Shown: positions 20,555 to 30,090, counted from the first letter of the stretch. The stretch: 59,155 bases of DNA from an uncultured Paraburkholderia sp. (GCA_940747215.1 CALNWS010000025.1:1-59155); one strand, 5' to 3'. Program-made: numbers and translations. Notes: generated by a model not told the origin, from the sequence alone.

Positions 20555-22296
20555 CGCGCCGCTCCGCCCGCTGCGTTCGTAGCATTGGCCATGTCGGCCG
20601 GATTGCCGGCTGCCGCCGCGAACGGCGCCTGCGCGTGGGCAAAATCGCCTGCGCGGCGGAAGTCTTCGAGGTCGTTCACACCGCGCCAGTGGTCGTGCAC
20701 GTATTGCACTTCGATCGACTCGCCCGCTTCGATCAGCGCGTTCAGAAGCGCCGGCATGTCGAGCGAATCGAAATCCGGGCACGCCTGCAACTGGCTCATC
20801 ACGGCCTGCAGACGCTCGCGGCCCGCGCCGCGCACGTTCAACAGACCCACCCAGCGGCCGTGCGGCGTTTGCGATGCGATCGCGTTCGACGCGTCCTGCC
20901 CGCTCGACAAGTGACGCAGCACGATCTTGCTGCCGAAGAGGCCGCGGTCGTCCGACGCCGAGCACCACGCGAAATCGCGCACGCTGGCGTTTTCCGCGTC
21001 GGTGAGCGACGAATCCACCACCACGCTGAACGCCGCTTCGCTTTCCACTAGGGGTCGCGCAGCATGTAGCTGCGGAACAGCAGGTCGCCGTACGAAATCA
21101 CGGTGTCGCCCGAGAGCTTGTCGATCGCGCAGGCCAGCGACGCCAGCTCGCCTGTTTGCGCATGCCGTTTGTTGACGACGAGCTTGATGCCGGCCGTGTC
21201 GATGGTGTCGACGCGATAGCCGCCCACCACACGGTGATGTCGTTCACGCCCTGCTTCTTGAACGCGTCGACGAGCCAGCGCAGGAGCGGCTTGCCCGCGA
21301 TCGGCAACATGACCTTCGGACGGTCTTCGGTGACGGCTTAGAGGCCCTTGCCGCGGCTCGCCGCGAGCACCACCGCCGAGCCGGCCGCGCGGCCGCTCGA
21401 CAGATAGCGGGTCTTCCACTTCCGAGTATTCATCGGCGTCCTGCAGGCGGAAACTTTCGTTGACGGCGGCGATGCTGTCTTCCACGTTCACGAGCGTCTG
21501 GCTCGTGTGGATTTCCTTCGCGACCGCCTGCATCGCGGAGGTAGCTGCGCAGATCAGATGGTTCGCCCAGATCACCGTGCTGATGCCCGCTTCGCGGAAC
21601 ACTTCGGTCAGCATGCTGTAGTACTTGGTCGGCCCGATGACGAGCGGGCCGCGGCCGGGCCCATTCACGCGCGAATTCCAGAATTTCGTCGGGACGCGAC
21701 AGCTTGCTGTGGATTAGGATCGCGTCCGCGCCCGCGAGGCGGTACGCCTCGGCGCGGCGCAGCGCTTCGTCCATACCCCAGCCGGCGATCAGCGCTTCGA
21801 CGCGCGCCACGATCGAGAAATTTTCGTCCGACTGCGAGTCCTTGCCAGCCTTGATCTTGCCGCAGAATTCGTCCATGTCGGCGAGCGGCTGCGCCTCGCC
21901 GTTGATGAAGCTGTTGGTTTTCGGAAACTGCTTGTCTTCGATACAGACGCCGGCAATGCCATGCTGTTCGAGCTTGCGCACGAGGCGGCGCATGTTGTTG
22001 AAGTTGCCATAGCCGGTGTCGCCGTCGAGCAGGATCGGCAGATCGCTCGCGTCGGCCATGAACTCGAGGTTGTCGACCACTTGGGTTCAGCTCGCTTCAT
22101 TGTTGTCGCGCACGCCGAATTGTGCGGAGATCGACAGGCCCGAGCCCCAGATGCCATTGAAGCCGGCTTCGCGCACGATGCGCGCGGACATGCCGTTGTG
22201 GGCTTCCATCAGGGATTCGAGTTCATTGCTCAGAAGCATCTGGCGCAGGCGTGCGCTGCGGGAAACGGGGATGAAAACGGGTTCGCGGGCATTCAT
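20551..22296 (-). pseudogene. aepX: PEP mutase fused to a nucleotidyltransferase, broken
   Basis: The N-terminal domain is phosphoenolpyruvate mutase, which makes the C-P bond: [17 protein letters not shown] and the diagnostic [11 protein letters not shown] are present. The C-terminal domain is a sugar-nucleotide-type transferase (VMLPIAGKPLLRWLVDAF, GGYRVDTI, ISYGDLLFRSY, HDHWRGVNDLEDFRRA), of the kind proposed to make CMP-AEP (PntC). Lesions: TGA at about 22089 for a Trp, a shift near 21665, a shift around 21400 at the domain joint, TAA at about 21341 for a Glu, a shift near 21230, and two extra bases near 21050. The start at 22296 has AGGAG upstream. First gene of the operon. Confidence 0.9.
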
Positions 22297-22899
22297 GTTC
22301 GGTACTCCTGTGGCGGGCTTATCCGGTATTTATTGGTACTTTTTTCTGCCCGGCTGTCGGATGGAAAATGGCGACTATAGCGGAATTTTTATTTATTGGC
22401 CTTTTGAACGGCCGGGGTTTTCCCGCAGTTTGCCGAATTTGTAAAATTGTGTCGTTTTTTCATTTTCATGGTTTCGGCGCTGATTTGCGCTTTATTGGCA
22501 TTTTGTGGAATCCTGGCGAAACTCCAGACCAGCATAGATATCAGCGAATGTATTCAGGTTTTCATTGAGCTTTCGGATGTGGCATTATTATTACTGCGTA
22601 TATTCATAAATATTATTTCCATTTCCGAGAAATTCGAATATCTGCGAATTTACCGTTCAGATTTTCGATTAATTGCGAGCGTGTATTTATATGAACAGTT
22701 AATCGGCGTTTCCATCGCCTTAAAATCCGGGGCATCGTCGTCGGAAAAACAATTTCAGATCAGACGAGAAAAGCCTGAAGAGTGGGTTTCCCCTGCCTGT
22801 GCATCGCGCGCCGCGAAGCCGTAAACACCGTCAGCGACAAGCCATTCGCACACGCGAACTCCAACTGACCGACCACCTCGTGAAAGCAGAACCCTTGCT
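22297..22899. other. AT-rich region upstream of the phosphonate operon
   Basis: Clearly lower GC than its surroundings between about 22320 and 22740, with T and A runs and a repeated ATTTATTGG at about 22327 and 22387. An ORF of 125 codons (22447-22824, +) with hydrophobic segments crosses it, but it has no ribosome site, an isoleucine-rich composition expected by chance in AT-rich DNA, and no recognisable family. I read the region as the divergent promoter area of aepX and the chemoreceptor gene. Confidence 0.5.
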
Positions 22900-23635
22900 A
22901 TGACTCTGAACAAAAAACTGGCTTCGATGATTGCCGTGCTGTGGATCGGGCTGGTCCTGATCGGCAGCTTCGGCGCATGGCAGAACCGCGCCTCCATGAT
23001 TTCGGACCGCCGCGATCAACTGATGTCCCTCGTCGATCAGGGCAATCACATCGTCGCCCGCTTCGTCGCCCGCTATTACACGCTGGCGCAGACGCATGCC
23101 ATGCCCGGACGAGGCGAAAAAGCAGGCGCTCGAATCGCTCGGCACGATGCGCTACGGCAAGGACGGCTACATCTCCGTGAACGACTCGCAGCCGGTCGTG
23201 CTGATGCATCCGATCAAGAAGGAACTGGTGAGCAAGAACCTCGCGCAATTCACCGATCCAGCGGGCAACCATCTGTTCGTCGATATCGTCAACGCCTGCA
23301 ATCATGAAGGCGGCGGCTTCATCGATTATCTGTGGTCGAAGCCGGGCAGCGAAAAGCCCGTTCCGAAGACGAGCTACTCCGCGCATTTCACGCCGTGGAC
23401 TAGTACATCGTGACCGGCATGTACATGGACGACGTACAGAGCGCGTTCTAAGCGAACCTGCTGCGCTGGCTCATCATCAGCGCTCGGCGCGATCGCCACG
23501 GGCGTGATGCTGCTCGTGCTGCGCAGCGTGCGGCAATCGCTCGGCGGCGACCTCGAAGTTGCTGAGCGTGCCGCCGGATGCGTCGCCGGACACCTGATAA
23601 CGCGCGGGCTCTCGCCGCGCGGCAATCGCAAAGCA
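22900..23635 (+). pseudogene. Methyl-accepting chemotaxis protein with single-Cache sensor, truncated
   Basis: The N-terminal membrane helix (MIAVLWIGLVLIGSFGAWQ) is followed by a periplasmic Cache-type ligand domain (ALESLGTMRYGKDGYISVND, VVLMHPIKKELVSKNL, GGGFIDYLW). A shift near 23100 splits the domain. Near 23402 a base is lost and a TAG replaces the Trp of TPWDWYIVTGMYMDD, and a TAA at about 23450 replaces Tyr in SAFYANLL. The second membrane helix (WLIISA..GAIATGVMLLVL) and the start of HAMP remain; the whole cytoplasmic signalling domain is gone and the sequence abuts the 3' end of the GGDEF gene. Confidence 0.85.
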
Positions 23636-23638
23636 GAA

Positions 23639-24585
23639 TCACACGGCAGCGACGAGCGCCTCGATGCGATTGCGCCCATTGCGTTTGGCCTAATACATCG
23701 CGCGTTCCGCTTCCTGGATCATTGCTGGGCCGAGCGCAGCGGCGTCGGTGCCCGAGCCGCTCACTGTGCGCGCCGCCACGCCGATCGACACGGTCAGCGC
23801 AATGCGCTCGCCGTGGCCGTCGCGCAGATCGAGCCGCTCCACGGCAGGACGCACGCATGCGGCGACGGCCGCCAATGCGCGGTCGCCGGTCTGGTGGCCG
23901 TGGGTATCGTTGATCTGCTTGAAACTGTCGATGTCGATGAAAAGACACGCCACGGGTACGCAATAACGCGTGGCGCGCATAATCTCTTCACGCAGATCGT
24001 CGAAATAGCGGCGATTCGAAAGACCGGTAAGCGCGTCGGTCATGCCGAGTTGCTTGAACCGCTCGCGATGCGCAACGTTGTCGAGACTTGCCGTGATAAT
24101 GCTCGCGAAACGTTCAAGTATGTCGGTGGCCATGCCTTCGGCGAAGCGCGCCGGATCGTCGCTGCCAAGGCACAGATAACCGCTCACGATGTCGCCGGCT
24201 GCGAGCGGCAACAGAATCATGCTCGACGGCAACGCACTCCTGCCGAAGAACGCGCGGCGCGCGGTCTCGTCCAGGTCTGCGGTTTGGCCGAGCCACGGAA
24301 AGCCTTCGTCACACAGCGCCTGCGCGACGAGACCGCCTTCGCGCGACGTTCGCAAACCGGGCTGATTGAGCGCGCGCAACGCGGACGCGTCAAGCAATTC
24401 CGCAGCATCGGCGCGCGATCGTCGAGCCATAACGTCACGCTCGTCAGCGAAAACTCCTGCGGCAATTGACGGAACAGCGTGTACAGAAACGCAGCGAAAT
24501 CCTGCGCACCAATCAGCCGCAACTCGACGTTCTGGAAGCGGCGCAGCGTGCGGGCAGAAGTTTGGGCTGGCGTCTGGGCGGTCAC
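23639..24585 (-). pseudogene. Diguanylate cyclase, GGDEF motif deleted
   Basis: The N-terminal sensor resembles DUF484/GAF-type domains (RFQNVELRLIGAQDFAAFLYTL...LCLGSDDPARFAEG). The GGDEF domain starts normally (DALTGLSNRRYFDDL, FIDIDSFKQINDTHGHQTGDRAL), but the text then jumps from ACVRPAV to ERLDLRDGHGERIALTVSIGVA: the segment carrying GG(D/E)EF itself, about 40-50 residues, is missing in frame. There is also a shift near 24410 and a TAG at about 23692 for Gln in ERAMYQAKRNGRNRIEAL. No c-di-GMP synthesis is possible. Confidence 0.88.
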
Positions 24586-24854
24586 GTTATCGATCGGTTG
24601 AATCCGAAGGCTCAGCGAGGCAATAGCCCCAACCGCTTCTATAACGGCCGTTTCTTCGCGGCCTTGAGGGCTCGGATAGATTCGGGCGCCCTGTGCGTGC
24701 TTTTAAGCGTTCTTAAGTCTCGCTTAATTCTTTGCTGTAATATGGTGCGCAACATCCCCGTTGAGCCGCCAGAACATCGGCGGCGCTTTTTAGGCGATGT
24801 TGCCAACACGCTATAGAAGACGGGTCGCATGCCTGCGAAGAAGGAGGTCTAACC
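24586..24854. other. Intergenic between divergent genes
   Basis: Contains the upstream regions of the diguanylate cyclase (-) and of the small unknown gene (+). The stretch 24700-24750 (ttaagcgttcttaagtctcgcttaattctttgctg) holds repeated TTAAG elements and is AT-richer. No gene seen. Confidence 0.4.
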
Positions 24855-25112
24855 ATGTTTGAAGACACGGTGTTCGAGCATCTGCGTGCCATGCCCGATA
24901 ACGAATGGGTCGGGCAGATTCATTCATGCAAAGTTTCCGATCCGCTGCAGCCGCCCTAGGAAAGATCGTACTGGCTCGTCGAATGGACCATGAAGCATGC
25001 AGTGGAATCGAGCTGCCGTGTGGTGCCCGCCGAAAGTACGCCGCTCGAAATCGCACTGGCGATGGCCTCGCATGTGCCGGGCCGGTGCTTCTGTCAGCAG
25101 CCCGACGAATAG
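24855..25112 (+). pseudogene. Unknown 85-residue protein with one amber codon
   Basis: An excellent ribosome site (AAGGAGGT) precedes ATG 24855 and the start MFEDTVFEHLRAMPDNEWVG. The frame runs 86 codons with one TAG at 24957-24959 (LQPP*ERSYWLVEW), where Trp or Gln is likely. Downstream text (CRVVPAESTPLEIALAMASH) reads as real coding sequence. It has no signal peptide or known motif. I do not recognise the family. Confidence 0.6.
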
Positions 25113-25195
25113 CATGCGGCTAAGCGTTTTTAACGCCCGCATTGCATTGATTCTTTCCACTGCTTACCTTCGCTTCAACGCCGCGTGCGCCTCGC

Positions 25196-25824
25196 CTATT
25201 TCTTCGCCGCAGTCGGTTCACAGTACGCGAGCGCATCGTCCAGACGATCGCCCCCCAGAACATTTCTTCGCCGGCAAAGAAAGTTGGCGCACCGAAAATT
25301 CCCCGCCTGATCGCCTCTTCCGTCTGTTCCCGCAGATGCAGTTTGTTGGCATCGCTCTGTGCGTCGGCGATGATCTGCTGCGTGGATAAACCCAGTTGAT
25401 CGAGGACATCGCTCACGACTTCCGGCAAACCAATATCGCGGTCGTGCACGAAGTTCATCTGCACGATCGCGCGGCAGAAAGCACCGGATCCACGGCTCAT
25501 CCGCGCCTAGCAGCGAGCAGCGCCGCGCGCGGAAACGTGCTGGGGCGCGTCAACGCTAGCCCGTATTTGCGGCATTGACGCTCCATGTCTTTTCATACGT
25601 ATGTGCCCTTCTCCTTTTGCAGCACGAACGGCGAATTGTCGAAGCCGAGCTTGCGAAACACCGGCCCCAGCAGAAACGGCCGCCAGCCGATGCGCACGCC
25701 GCGCGCTGCAGCCAGCGCCTCGATACGCATGACGCTCAGATAGCTGTAGTTACTGCCGAAGTCGAACCAAGAACTGAAACTCCGGGCCGCCGGTGAGTTG
25801 GGAGGCTGCAGGCTGGGTTGTCAT
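25196..25824 (-). pseudogene. 2-hydroxychromene-2-carboxylate isomerase (DsbA-like fold), broken
   Basis: Glutathione-dependent isomerase family of aromatic degradation. The N-terminus MTTQPAASQLTGGPEFQFLVR and the C-terminal half (DIGLPEVVSDVLDQLGL, REQTEEAIRRGIFGAPTFFAGEEMFWG) are clear; GAPTFF is the family's cis-Pro segment. The N-terminal half is spread over several frames with stops near 25745 and 25508, and another shift after FWG near 25250 displaces the tail DRLDDALAYCEPTAAKK. Its natural substrate is not deducible. Confidence 0.82.
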
Positions 25825-25932
25825 TTCGGTCGCTACCGTGTGGATTGAATCATTGCTTCGCTTAAGCCCGTGTGGTGCCGGGCAGTTCGCGATTTTTTCG
25901 CGCTGCGCCCATTTTCAAAAAAGGACGGGATA

Positions 25933-25952
25933 TACTGCATAAATATACAGTA
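25933..25952 (+). promoter_or_regulatory. LexA (SOS) box, 1 mismatch
   Basis: TACTGcATAAATATACAGTA matches the TACTGT-N8-ACAGTA LexA palindrome except for one C in the left half. It ends 16 bases before the ATG at 25969, so it would cover the start region of the small ORF downstream. Confidence 0.7.
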
Positions 25953-25968
25953 CTTTTTTGTCCGAACA

Positions 25969-26228
25969 ATGCGTCTGCCACCCTTCGATCCCCCACGCTC
26001 GACCACGGCGTGTGGCAGACGCGCGAAGCAGATCGCGCGCTCGTCGACCGGGGCAAGCCGCTCATGACGCTGCGCATACGCATCGCGCAGGAAGTGCTGC
26101 GCGTGGGCGATATCGACGACAGCCGGAAGATGAGCCGCGCCGAACAGGAATGGCTTGCGGTTCGCACGCAAGGTCAGGCGGATTATCTGCGTGAGGGGCA
26201 GCTTAGAAGGCAGCGCCACAATATCTAG
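25969..26228 (+). pseudogene. Small SOS-linked ORF, frameshifted
   Basis: The ATG at 25969 opens MRLPPFDPPRSTT and is followed, after a one-base shift near 26010, by VWQTREADRALVDRGKPLMTLRIRIAQEVLRVGDIDDSRKMSRAEQEWLAVRTQGQADYLREGQ to a TAG at 26228 (key pieces: VWQTREADRALVDRGK, EQEWLAVRTQGQADYL). It would be about 86 residues, basic and helical, with no membrane span. The LexA box just upstream suggests a DNA-damage-induced gene. I do not recognise the family and assign no function. Confidence 0.55.
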
Positions 26229-26288
26229 CGGCGCCGAGAAGTGCTTTTAGTGGTTGGGCTGGCTTGTCGCGTGGCTTATGGTGCCGCC

Positions 26289-26886
26289 TTATCGCGTTTG
26301 TGTGGCCACGCGCAAACCGAGCGAAATGAACAGCACGCCAATGATCTTGTTCTGCCAGCGCGCGAGCCACGTCAAACGCTTCACAAGTCGGCCCAGCGGA
26401 CGAATCGTCAGCACGAGCAGCGTGGCGTGGTGTAGAGCGCGCTCATCGCGACGAAAATCAGCCCGAGCGTGGTGAATTGCAGGAACGTGGAGCCGTGTTC
26501 GGATGCACGAACTGCGGCAGGAATGCGAGGAAAAGAGCGCGGTCTTGGGATTCAGCACTTCGGCCGGAATCGCCTAGAAAAACGCCTTTGAAGCGGATAC
26601 GGCCAGTACCGTCGGCATATGCGTGTCCGTCTTTTTCGCGCAGCGCACGAATACCCAGATAAACCAGATACGCCGCGCCCACGAATTTGACGGTGTTGAA
26701 CGCGAGCGCCGAAGTCATCAACAACGCCGACAGGCCGACCGATGCCCCGAGCCCGGTGAGAATGCCGGCCTTGTGCCCGCCGTGCACCGTGCGCGTCAAT
26801 ACGAGCAGCACTACCGGACCCGTCGTAATCAGAAACAGCCCGAGCACGACGGCCACGAAAGTCCCTAAATTAGAAAGATCAAGCAT
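26289..26886 (-). pseudogene. LysE/RhtB-type exporter, broken
   Basis: LysE-family exporters pump amino acids or homoserine lactones across the inner membrane. TM1-TM3 are intact (FVAVVLGLFLITTGPVVLLVLTR, GASVGLSALLMTSALAF, KFVGAAYLVYLGIRALR). Near 26577 a TAG interrupts FKGVF*AIPAEVLNPKTALF, and additional shifts follow around 26540 and 26430. The tail LVLTIRPLGRLVKRLTWLARWQNKIIGVLFISLGLRVA is recognisable. The ATG at 26886 has AGGAG upstream. Confidence 0.88.
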
Positions 26887-27116
26887 GTTGTCTCCTGTTT
26901 TCTGTCCTCTGTGTCGACGCACGAGGTTTCGAAGGCTCGCGCGCGCTTAGCGTTTGATTGTAGACGAACGCGCGAATTGGCATCGGAGCCGCCGCGATCC
27001 GTTACCATGGCGGAGCGCCGGGCGGACGCACGGGCTGGCGCCGTTGGCCCGCAGTCCACCCGCGGTGCGCCGCGCGTTCGTTCCCTACCCGTGGCGCGTG
27101 TTTTCCATTCACCGAC

Positions 27117-27722
27117 GTGTTTGCCTTGCCCACTTACACCCTGCCCGCGGCGTTGAGCGCGGAACTCGACATTCGCAAGAGCCGCTTCATTGCGCACGCG
27201 ATCCCCGTCCTCGATCGCGACGCGGCGATGGAAGAACTGCGCAAGCTGCGCGAAGCCCATCCCGCCGCGACGCACGTTTGCTGGGCGCTGCTCGTACGCG
27301 GCCAGTCGGGCATGTCCGACGACGGCGAGCCATCCGGCACGGCTGGGCGTCCCATCCTCGAAGTGCTGCGGCATCACGATCTGGACGGCGTCCTAGCGGC
27401 CGTGGTGCGCTACTACGGCGGCGTGAAGCTCGGCGCGGGCGGCCTCGTGCGAGCCTATACGGATGCGATCGCGTCAGCCCTATTCGATGCGCCGCGAGTC
27501 GAACGGATTGCGCAGACCCTGCTCACTGTTGAGGTGAGTTACGCGGACGAAGCGAAAGTTCGCCGCTGGATCGACGCCGAAGGCTACAGTCTTGCCGACA
27601 GCGCATACGGCATGCTCGTCAAGATGACGCTTCGTCTGCCCGAGAATGCGGTGGACGCGGCGCGTCGTGAACTCGTGGATATGACGCAAGGCAAGGCCGG
27701 TTTCTTTTGGATTTGGGAATAG
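27117..27722 (+). CDS. yigZ: YigZ/IMPACT family protein
   Basis: Intact 201-residue protein of the UPF0029 (IMPACT) family. The hallmark DDGEPSGTAGRPILEVL is near residue 70, and RYYGGVKLGAGGLVRAYTDA completes the N-terminal domain; the C-terminal ferredoxin-like domain runs to the end at GFFWIWE. Eukaryotic IMPACT regulates a translation-control kinase; the bacterial role is uncertain. The start is a GTG at 27117, in line with the family's N-terminus (YTLPA..SAELDIRKSRFIAHA). It ends in TAG. Confidence 0.93.
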   Translation: MFALPTYTLPAALSAELDIRKSRFIAHAIPVLDRDAAMEELRKLREAHPAATHVCWALLVRGQSGMSDDGEPSGTAGRPILEVLRHHDLDGVLAAVVRYYGGVKLGAGGLVRAYTDAIASALFDAPRVERIAQTLLTVEVSYADEAKVRRWIDAEGYSLADSAYGMLVKMTLRLPENAVDAARRELVDMTQGKAGFFWIWE

Positions 27723-27993
27723 TGACTGGCGCCCCTTTCATGAATAGCCTTTAATTGAAGCGTTGCGGTCCATCAAGAAGGCGACATGGACCTACCGTGC
27801 ACACAAATCCACGAATCGCCACATACGGCTGTTACCATGTTGCGCTGATCTAGGAAGACACCACTTTAAAGGGCAACTCCTCTGACTCCGACCGTCGCTT
27901 TACCCAGCACCGCGCCTAAGTTGCCGCAACGGAACGCGGCTACGTTCCGGGCTCCGGTCTCGCTGCGTTATCCCTTGCGATACACCGTGCTCA

Positions 27994-28308
27994 AGGGCTG
28001 CGACACGCAACAGCGTCGCGCATTCGTTGCAAATCACGGGCTTTCACCTCAATCAGGGAACGAAAGTACTGAGCGGCAACATCGAGAAGTTCACCGTGGA
28101 CGACGCACGCTCGCCCACTCACTGGACGCTGCAGATGCGCTACGTCGTCACCGACGTTGCAACGCGCAAAGTGGTGTTCTCCACGACAAAGACGGTCAAA
28201 CAGAAGTCGCCGAAATTCACCAACAATACGATTACCATCGAGAATACGGTGAAGGCGAACATCGATGCGTTGATCGGAGATCCAGGTTTCGTTCGGGCAG
28301 TGAACTGA
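27994..28308 (+). pseudogene. C-terminal part of an envelope (lipo)protein
   Basis: Open frame ending in DPGFVRAVN with beta-rich text (GTKVLSGNIEKFTVDD, WTLQMRYVVTDVATRKVVFSTTKTVKQKSPKF). It resembles outer-membrane-associated or ABC-type transport auxiliary lipoproteins of Burkholderia. The N-terminus, with the expected signal peptide and lipobox, is not in this frame; a neighbouring frame upstream (27885-28020) is open but does not join, so the gene is probably frameshifted or 5'-truncated. Family assignment is tentative. Confidence 0.5.
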
Positions 28309-28339
28309 AGAGATGTGGCGGGGTCGCTTGAGATCTCGC

Positions 28340-28555
28340 GTCAACGTGGAAAAGCGGATCGACGGCGCAGGCGCAGTCGGCGCGCATAAAACATCGACAC
28401 TCGTGGATCTTGAAAACCGCCGTCCGATGGAAATCGATCCTCTGCTGACGGTGGTTCAGGAAATGGGGTGGCTCGTCGGCGAACCAACGCCGACCATCGA
28501 CGTCGTGCTCGCACTCGTCAAACTGCGCGAACGGATGGCCTTGCAAGGCGACTGA
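28340..28555 (+). pseudogene. Ketopantoate reductase-type protein, C-terminal fragment
   Basis: About 70 residues match the C-terminal helical domain of the PanE/ApbA family: VEKRIDGAGAVGAHKTSTLVDLE, RRPMEIDPLL, TPTIDVVLALVKLRER. The NADP-binding N-terminal domain (about 200 residues) is absent; sequence upstream belongs to another remnant. It cannot function as a reductase. Confidence 0.75.
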
Positions 28556-28579
28556 GTTCTTTGCGACGCAGAAAGAGAA

Positions 28580-28612
28580 AGCGCCTCGAATGCTGACGGC
28601 ATTCGAGGCGCT
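28580..28612. terminator. Bidirectional hairpin terminator
   Basis: Thirteen-base perfect arms (GCGCCTCGAATGC and its complement) flank a 5-base loop, with A/T-rich flanks. The hairpin lies between the ketopantoate reductase fragment (+) and the aldehyde dehydrogenase gene (-). Confidence 0.85.
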
Positions 28613-28638
28613 CTTCATTTAGAACGCCCTATTTCCGT

Positions 28639-30090
28639 CTATTGATCGATCGAGAGCCACACCGCTTTCGGCTCGGTAAAGTTCTCGATCGCAACGTCGC
28701 CATGTTCGCGGCCGAAACCCGAATCGCCCTAGCCGCCCCACGGCAGACGCACGTCGGTATAACCGTAGGTATTGATCCACACGGTGCCCGCTTTCAGATC
28801 GCGCGCCACGCGATGCACGCGGCCGATGTCCGCACTCCACACGCCTGCCACAAGGCTATACAACGTGCCGTTCGCGATACGTACCGCGTCCGCTTCGTCT
28901 TCGAAACGAATCACGCTGGCTACGGGACCGAGGATCTCTTCCTACGAGATCCGCATCTCGTGTTCGACATTCGCAAACACGGTCGGCTCGACGAAGAAGC
29001 CTCGTTCGCGGATACGCGCACCGCCTGTAACGAGCGATGCGCCCTCCGAGCGTCCGGTTTCGACGTAGCCCAGCACGGTCTTCATCTGCGCAGCGGAAAT
29101 GAGCGGATCCATCGACGTCTCGCGCACGGACGGATCACCCACCTTGATCGACTTCGCGCGGGCGGCGAGGCGCTCAACCACTTCGTCGTACACGTCGCGA
29201 TGCGCGAGGATCCGCGAGCCTGCAGAGCACACCTGGCCAGTGTTGAAGAAGATGCCCGACGCAGCGGCGCGCACGGCGTTGTCGAGGTTCGCGTCCGGGA
29301 AAATCACGTTGGCGGATTTGCCGCCCAGTTCGAGCGTGATGCGTTTGAAATTGCCAGCCGCGCCCTGCAGAATGCCGCGTCCCACGGAGGGCGATCCGGT
29401 GAACGTCACTTTATCGATACCGGGATGCGCGACAAGCGCATCGCCTACCACGCGCCCTTTACCCGTGACGATATTCAGTACGCTTGGCGGCACACCGGCT
29501 TCAAGCGCGAGTTCGCCGATTCGCAGCGCCGAAAGCGGCGTGATTTCAGCGGGTTTGACGATGAGCGTACAACCGCACGCGAGCGCAGGCGCGATCTTCC
29601 ACATGCCGATCATCAACGGGAAGTTCCACGGCACGATGGCCGCGACCACGTCGACCGGTTCGCGCAGCGTGTACGTCAACGCGTCGGGGCACACCGGCAC
29701 GATCTGTCCGTTGATCTTGTCGCACCATCCTGCGTAGTATTCGAGCGTATCGATCGCAGCGGGAATGTCCTAGCACATCACGGCGGCAATCGGCTTGCCT
29801 GCATCGAGACTTTCCAGAGCGGCGATCTCCTCCAGATTCTCGCGCATCAATGCAGCGAGCCGCATCAGAATGCGGCCCCGCTCCGCGGCGCGGATCGAAT
29901 TCCACACTTTCAGCGCGTCACGCGCGGCCTTCACCGCCGTGTCGACGTCGCCGGCACTGCCTTGCGCGACGAGCAAGATGGGTTCTTCGGTTGCGGGATT
30001 GATGTCGGTGGAATATTCGCCCGTACCTAGCGGCGAACGCTTGCCGTCAATCAGCAGATCGTGGCACATGAGGTCGGTTTTCATGTCCAT
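28639..30090 (-). pseudogene. Aldehyde dehydrogenase with three amber codons
   Basis: NAD(P)-dependent aldehyde oxidation (betaine/aminobutyraldehyde dehydrogenase type). PWNFPL, TFTGSPSVGRGI, the general-base motif LELGGKSANVIF and the catalytic cysteine in FFNTGQVCSAGSR are intact. The frame runs 483 codons plus the stop with no indel but has three TAGs: about 29770 (VMC*DIPAAID, probably Gln), about 28944 (MRIS*EEILGP, probably Gln) and about 28729 (LPWGG*GDSGFGRE, probably Ser or Tyr). The termini MDMKTDLMCHDLLIDGK and PKAVWLSIDQ are normal. Without suppression only the first 106 residues are made. The gene lies beside oxalate-related remnants, but no shared pathway is clear. Confidence 0.92.

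Noticed and set aside
22447..22824. 125-codon hydrophobic ORF in the AT-rich region
   Set aside because: No ribosome site, composition explained by AT-rich DNA, no recognisable family; kept only as a note.
28642..30030. 462-codon + strand ORF opposite the aldehyde dehydrogenase
   Set aside because: It is open because the sense gene has no indels; composition is typical of a shadow frame.
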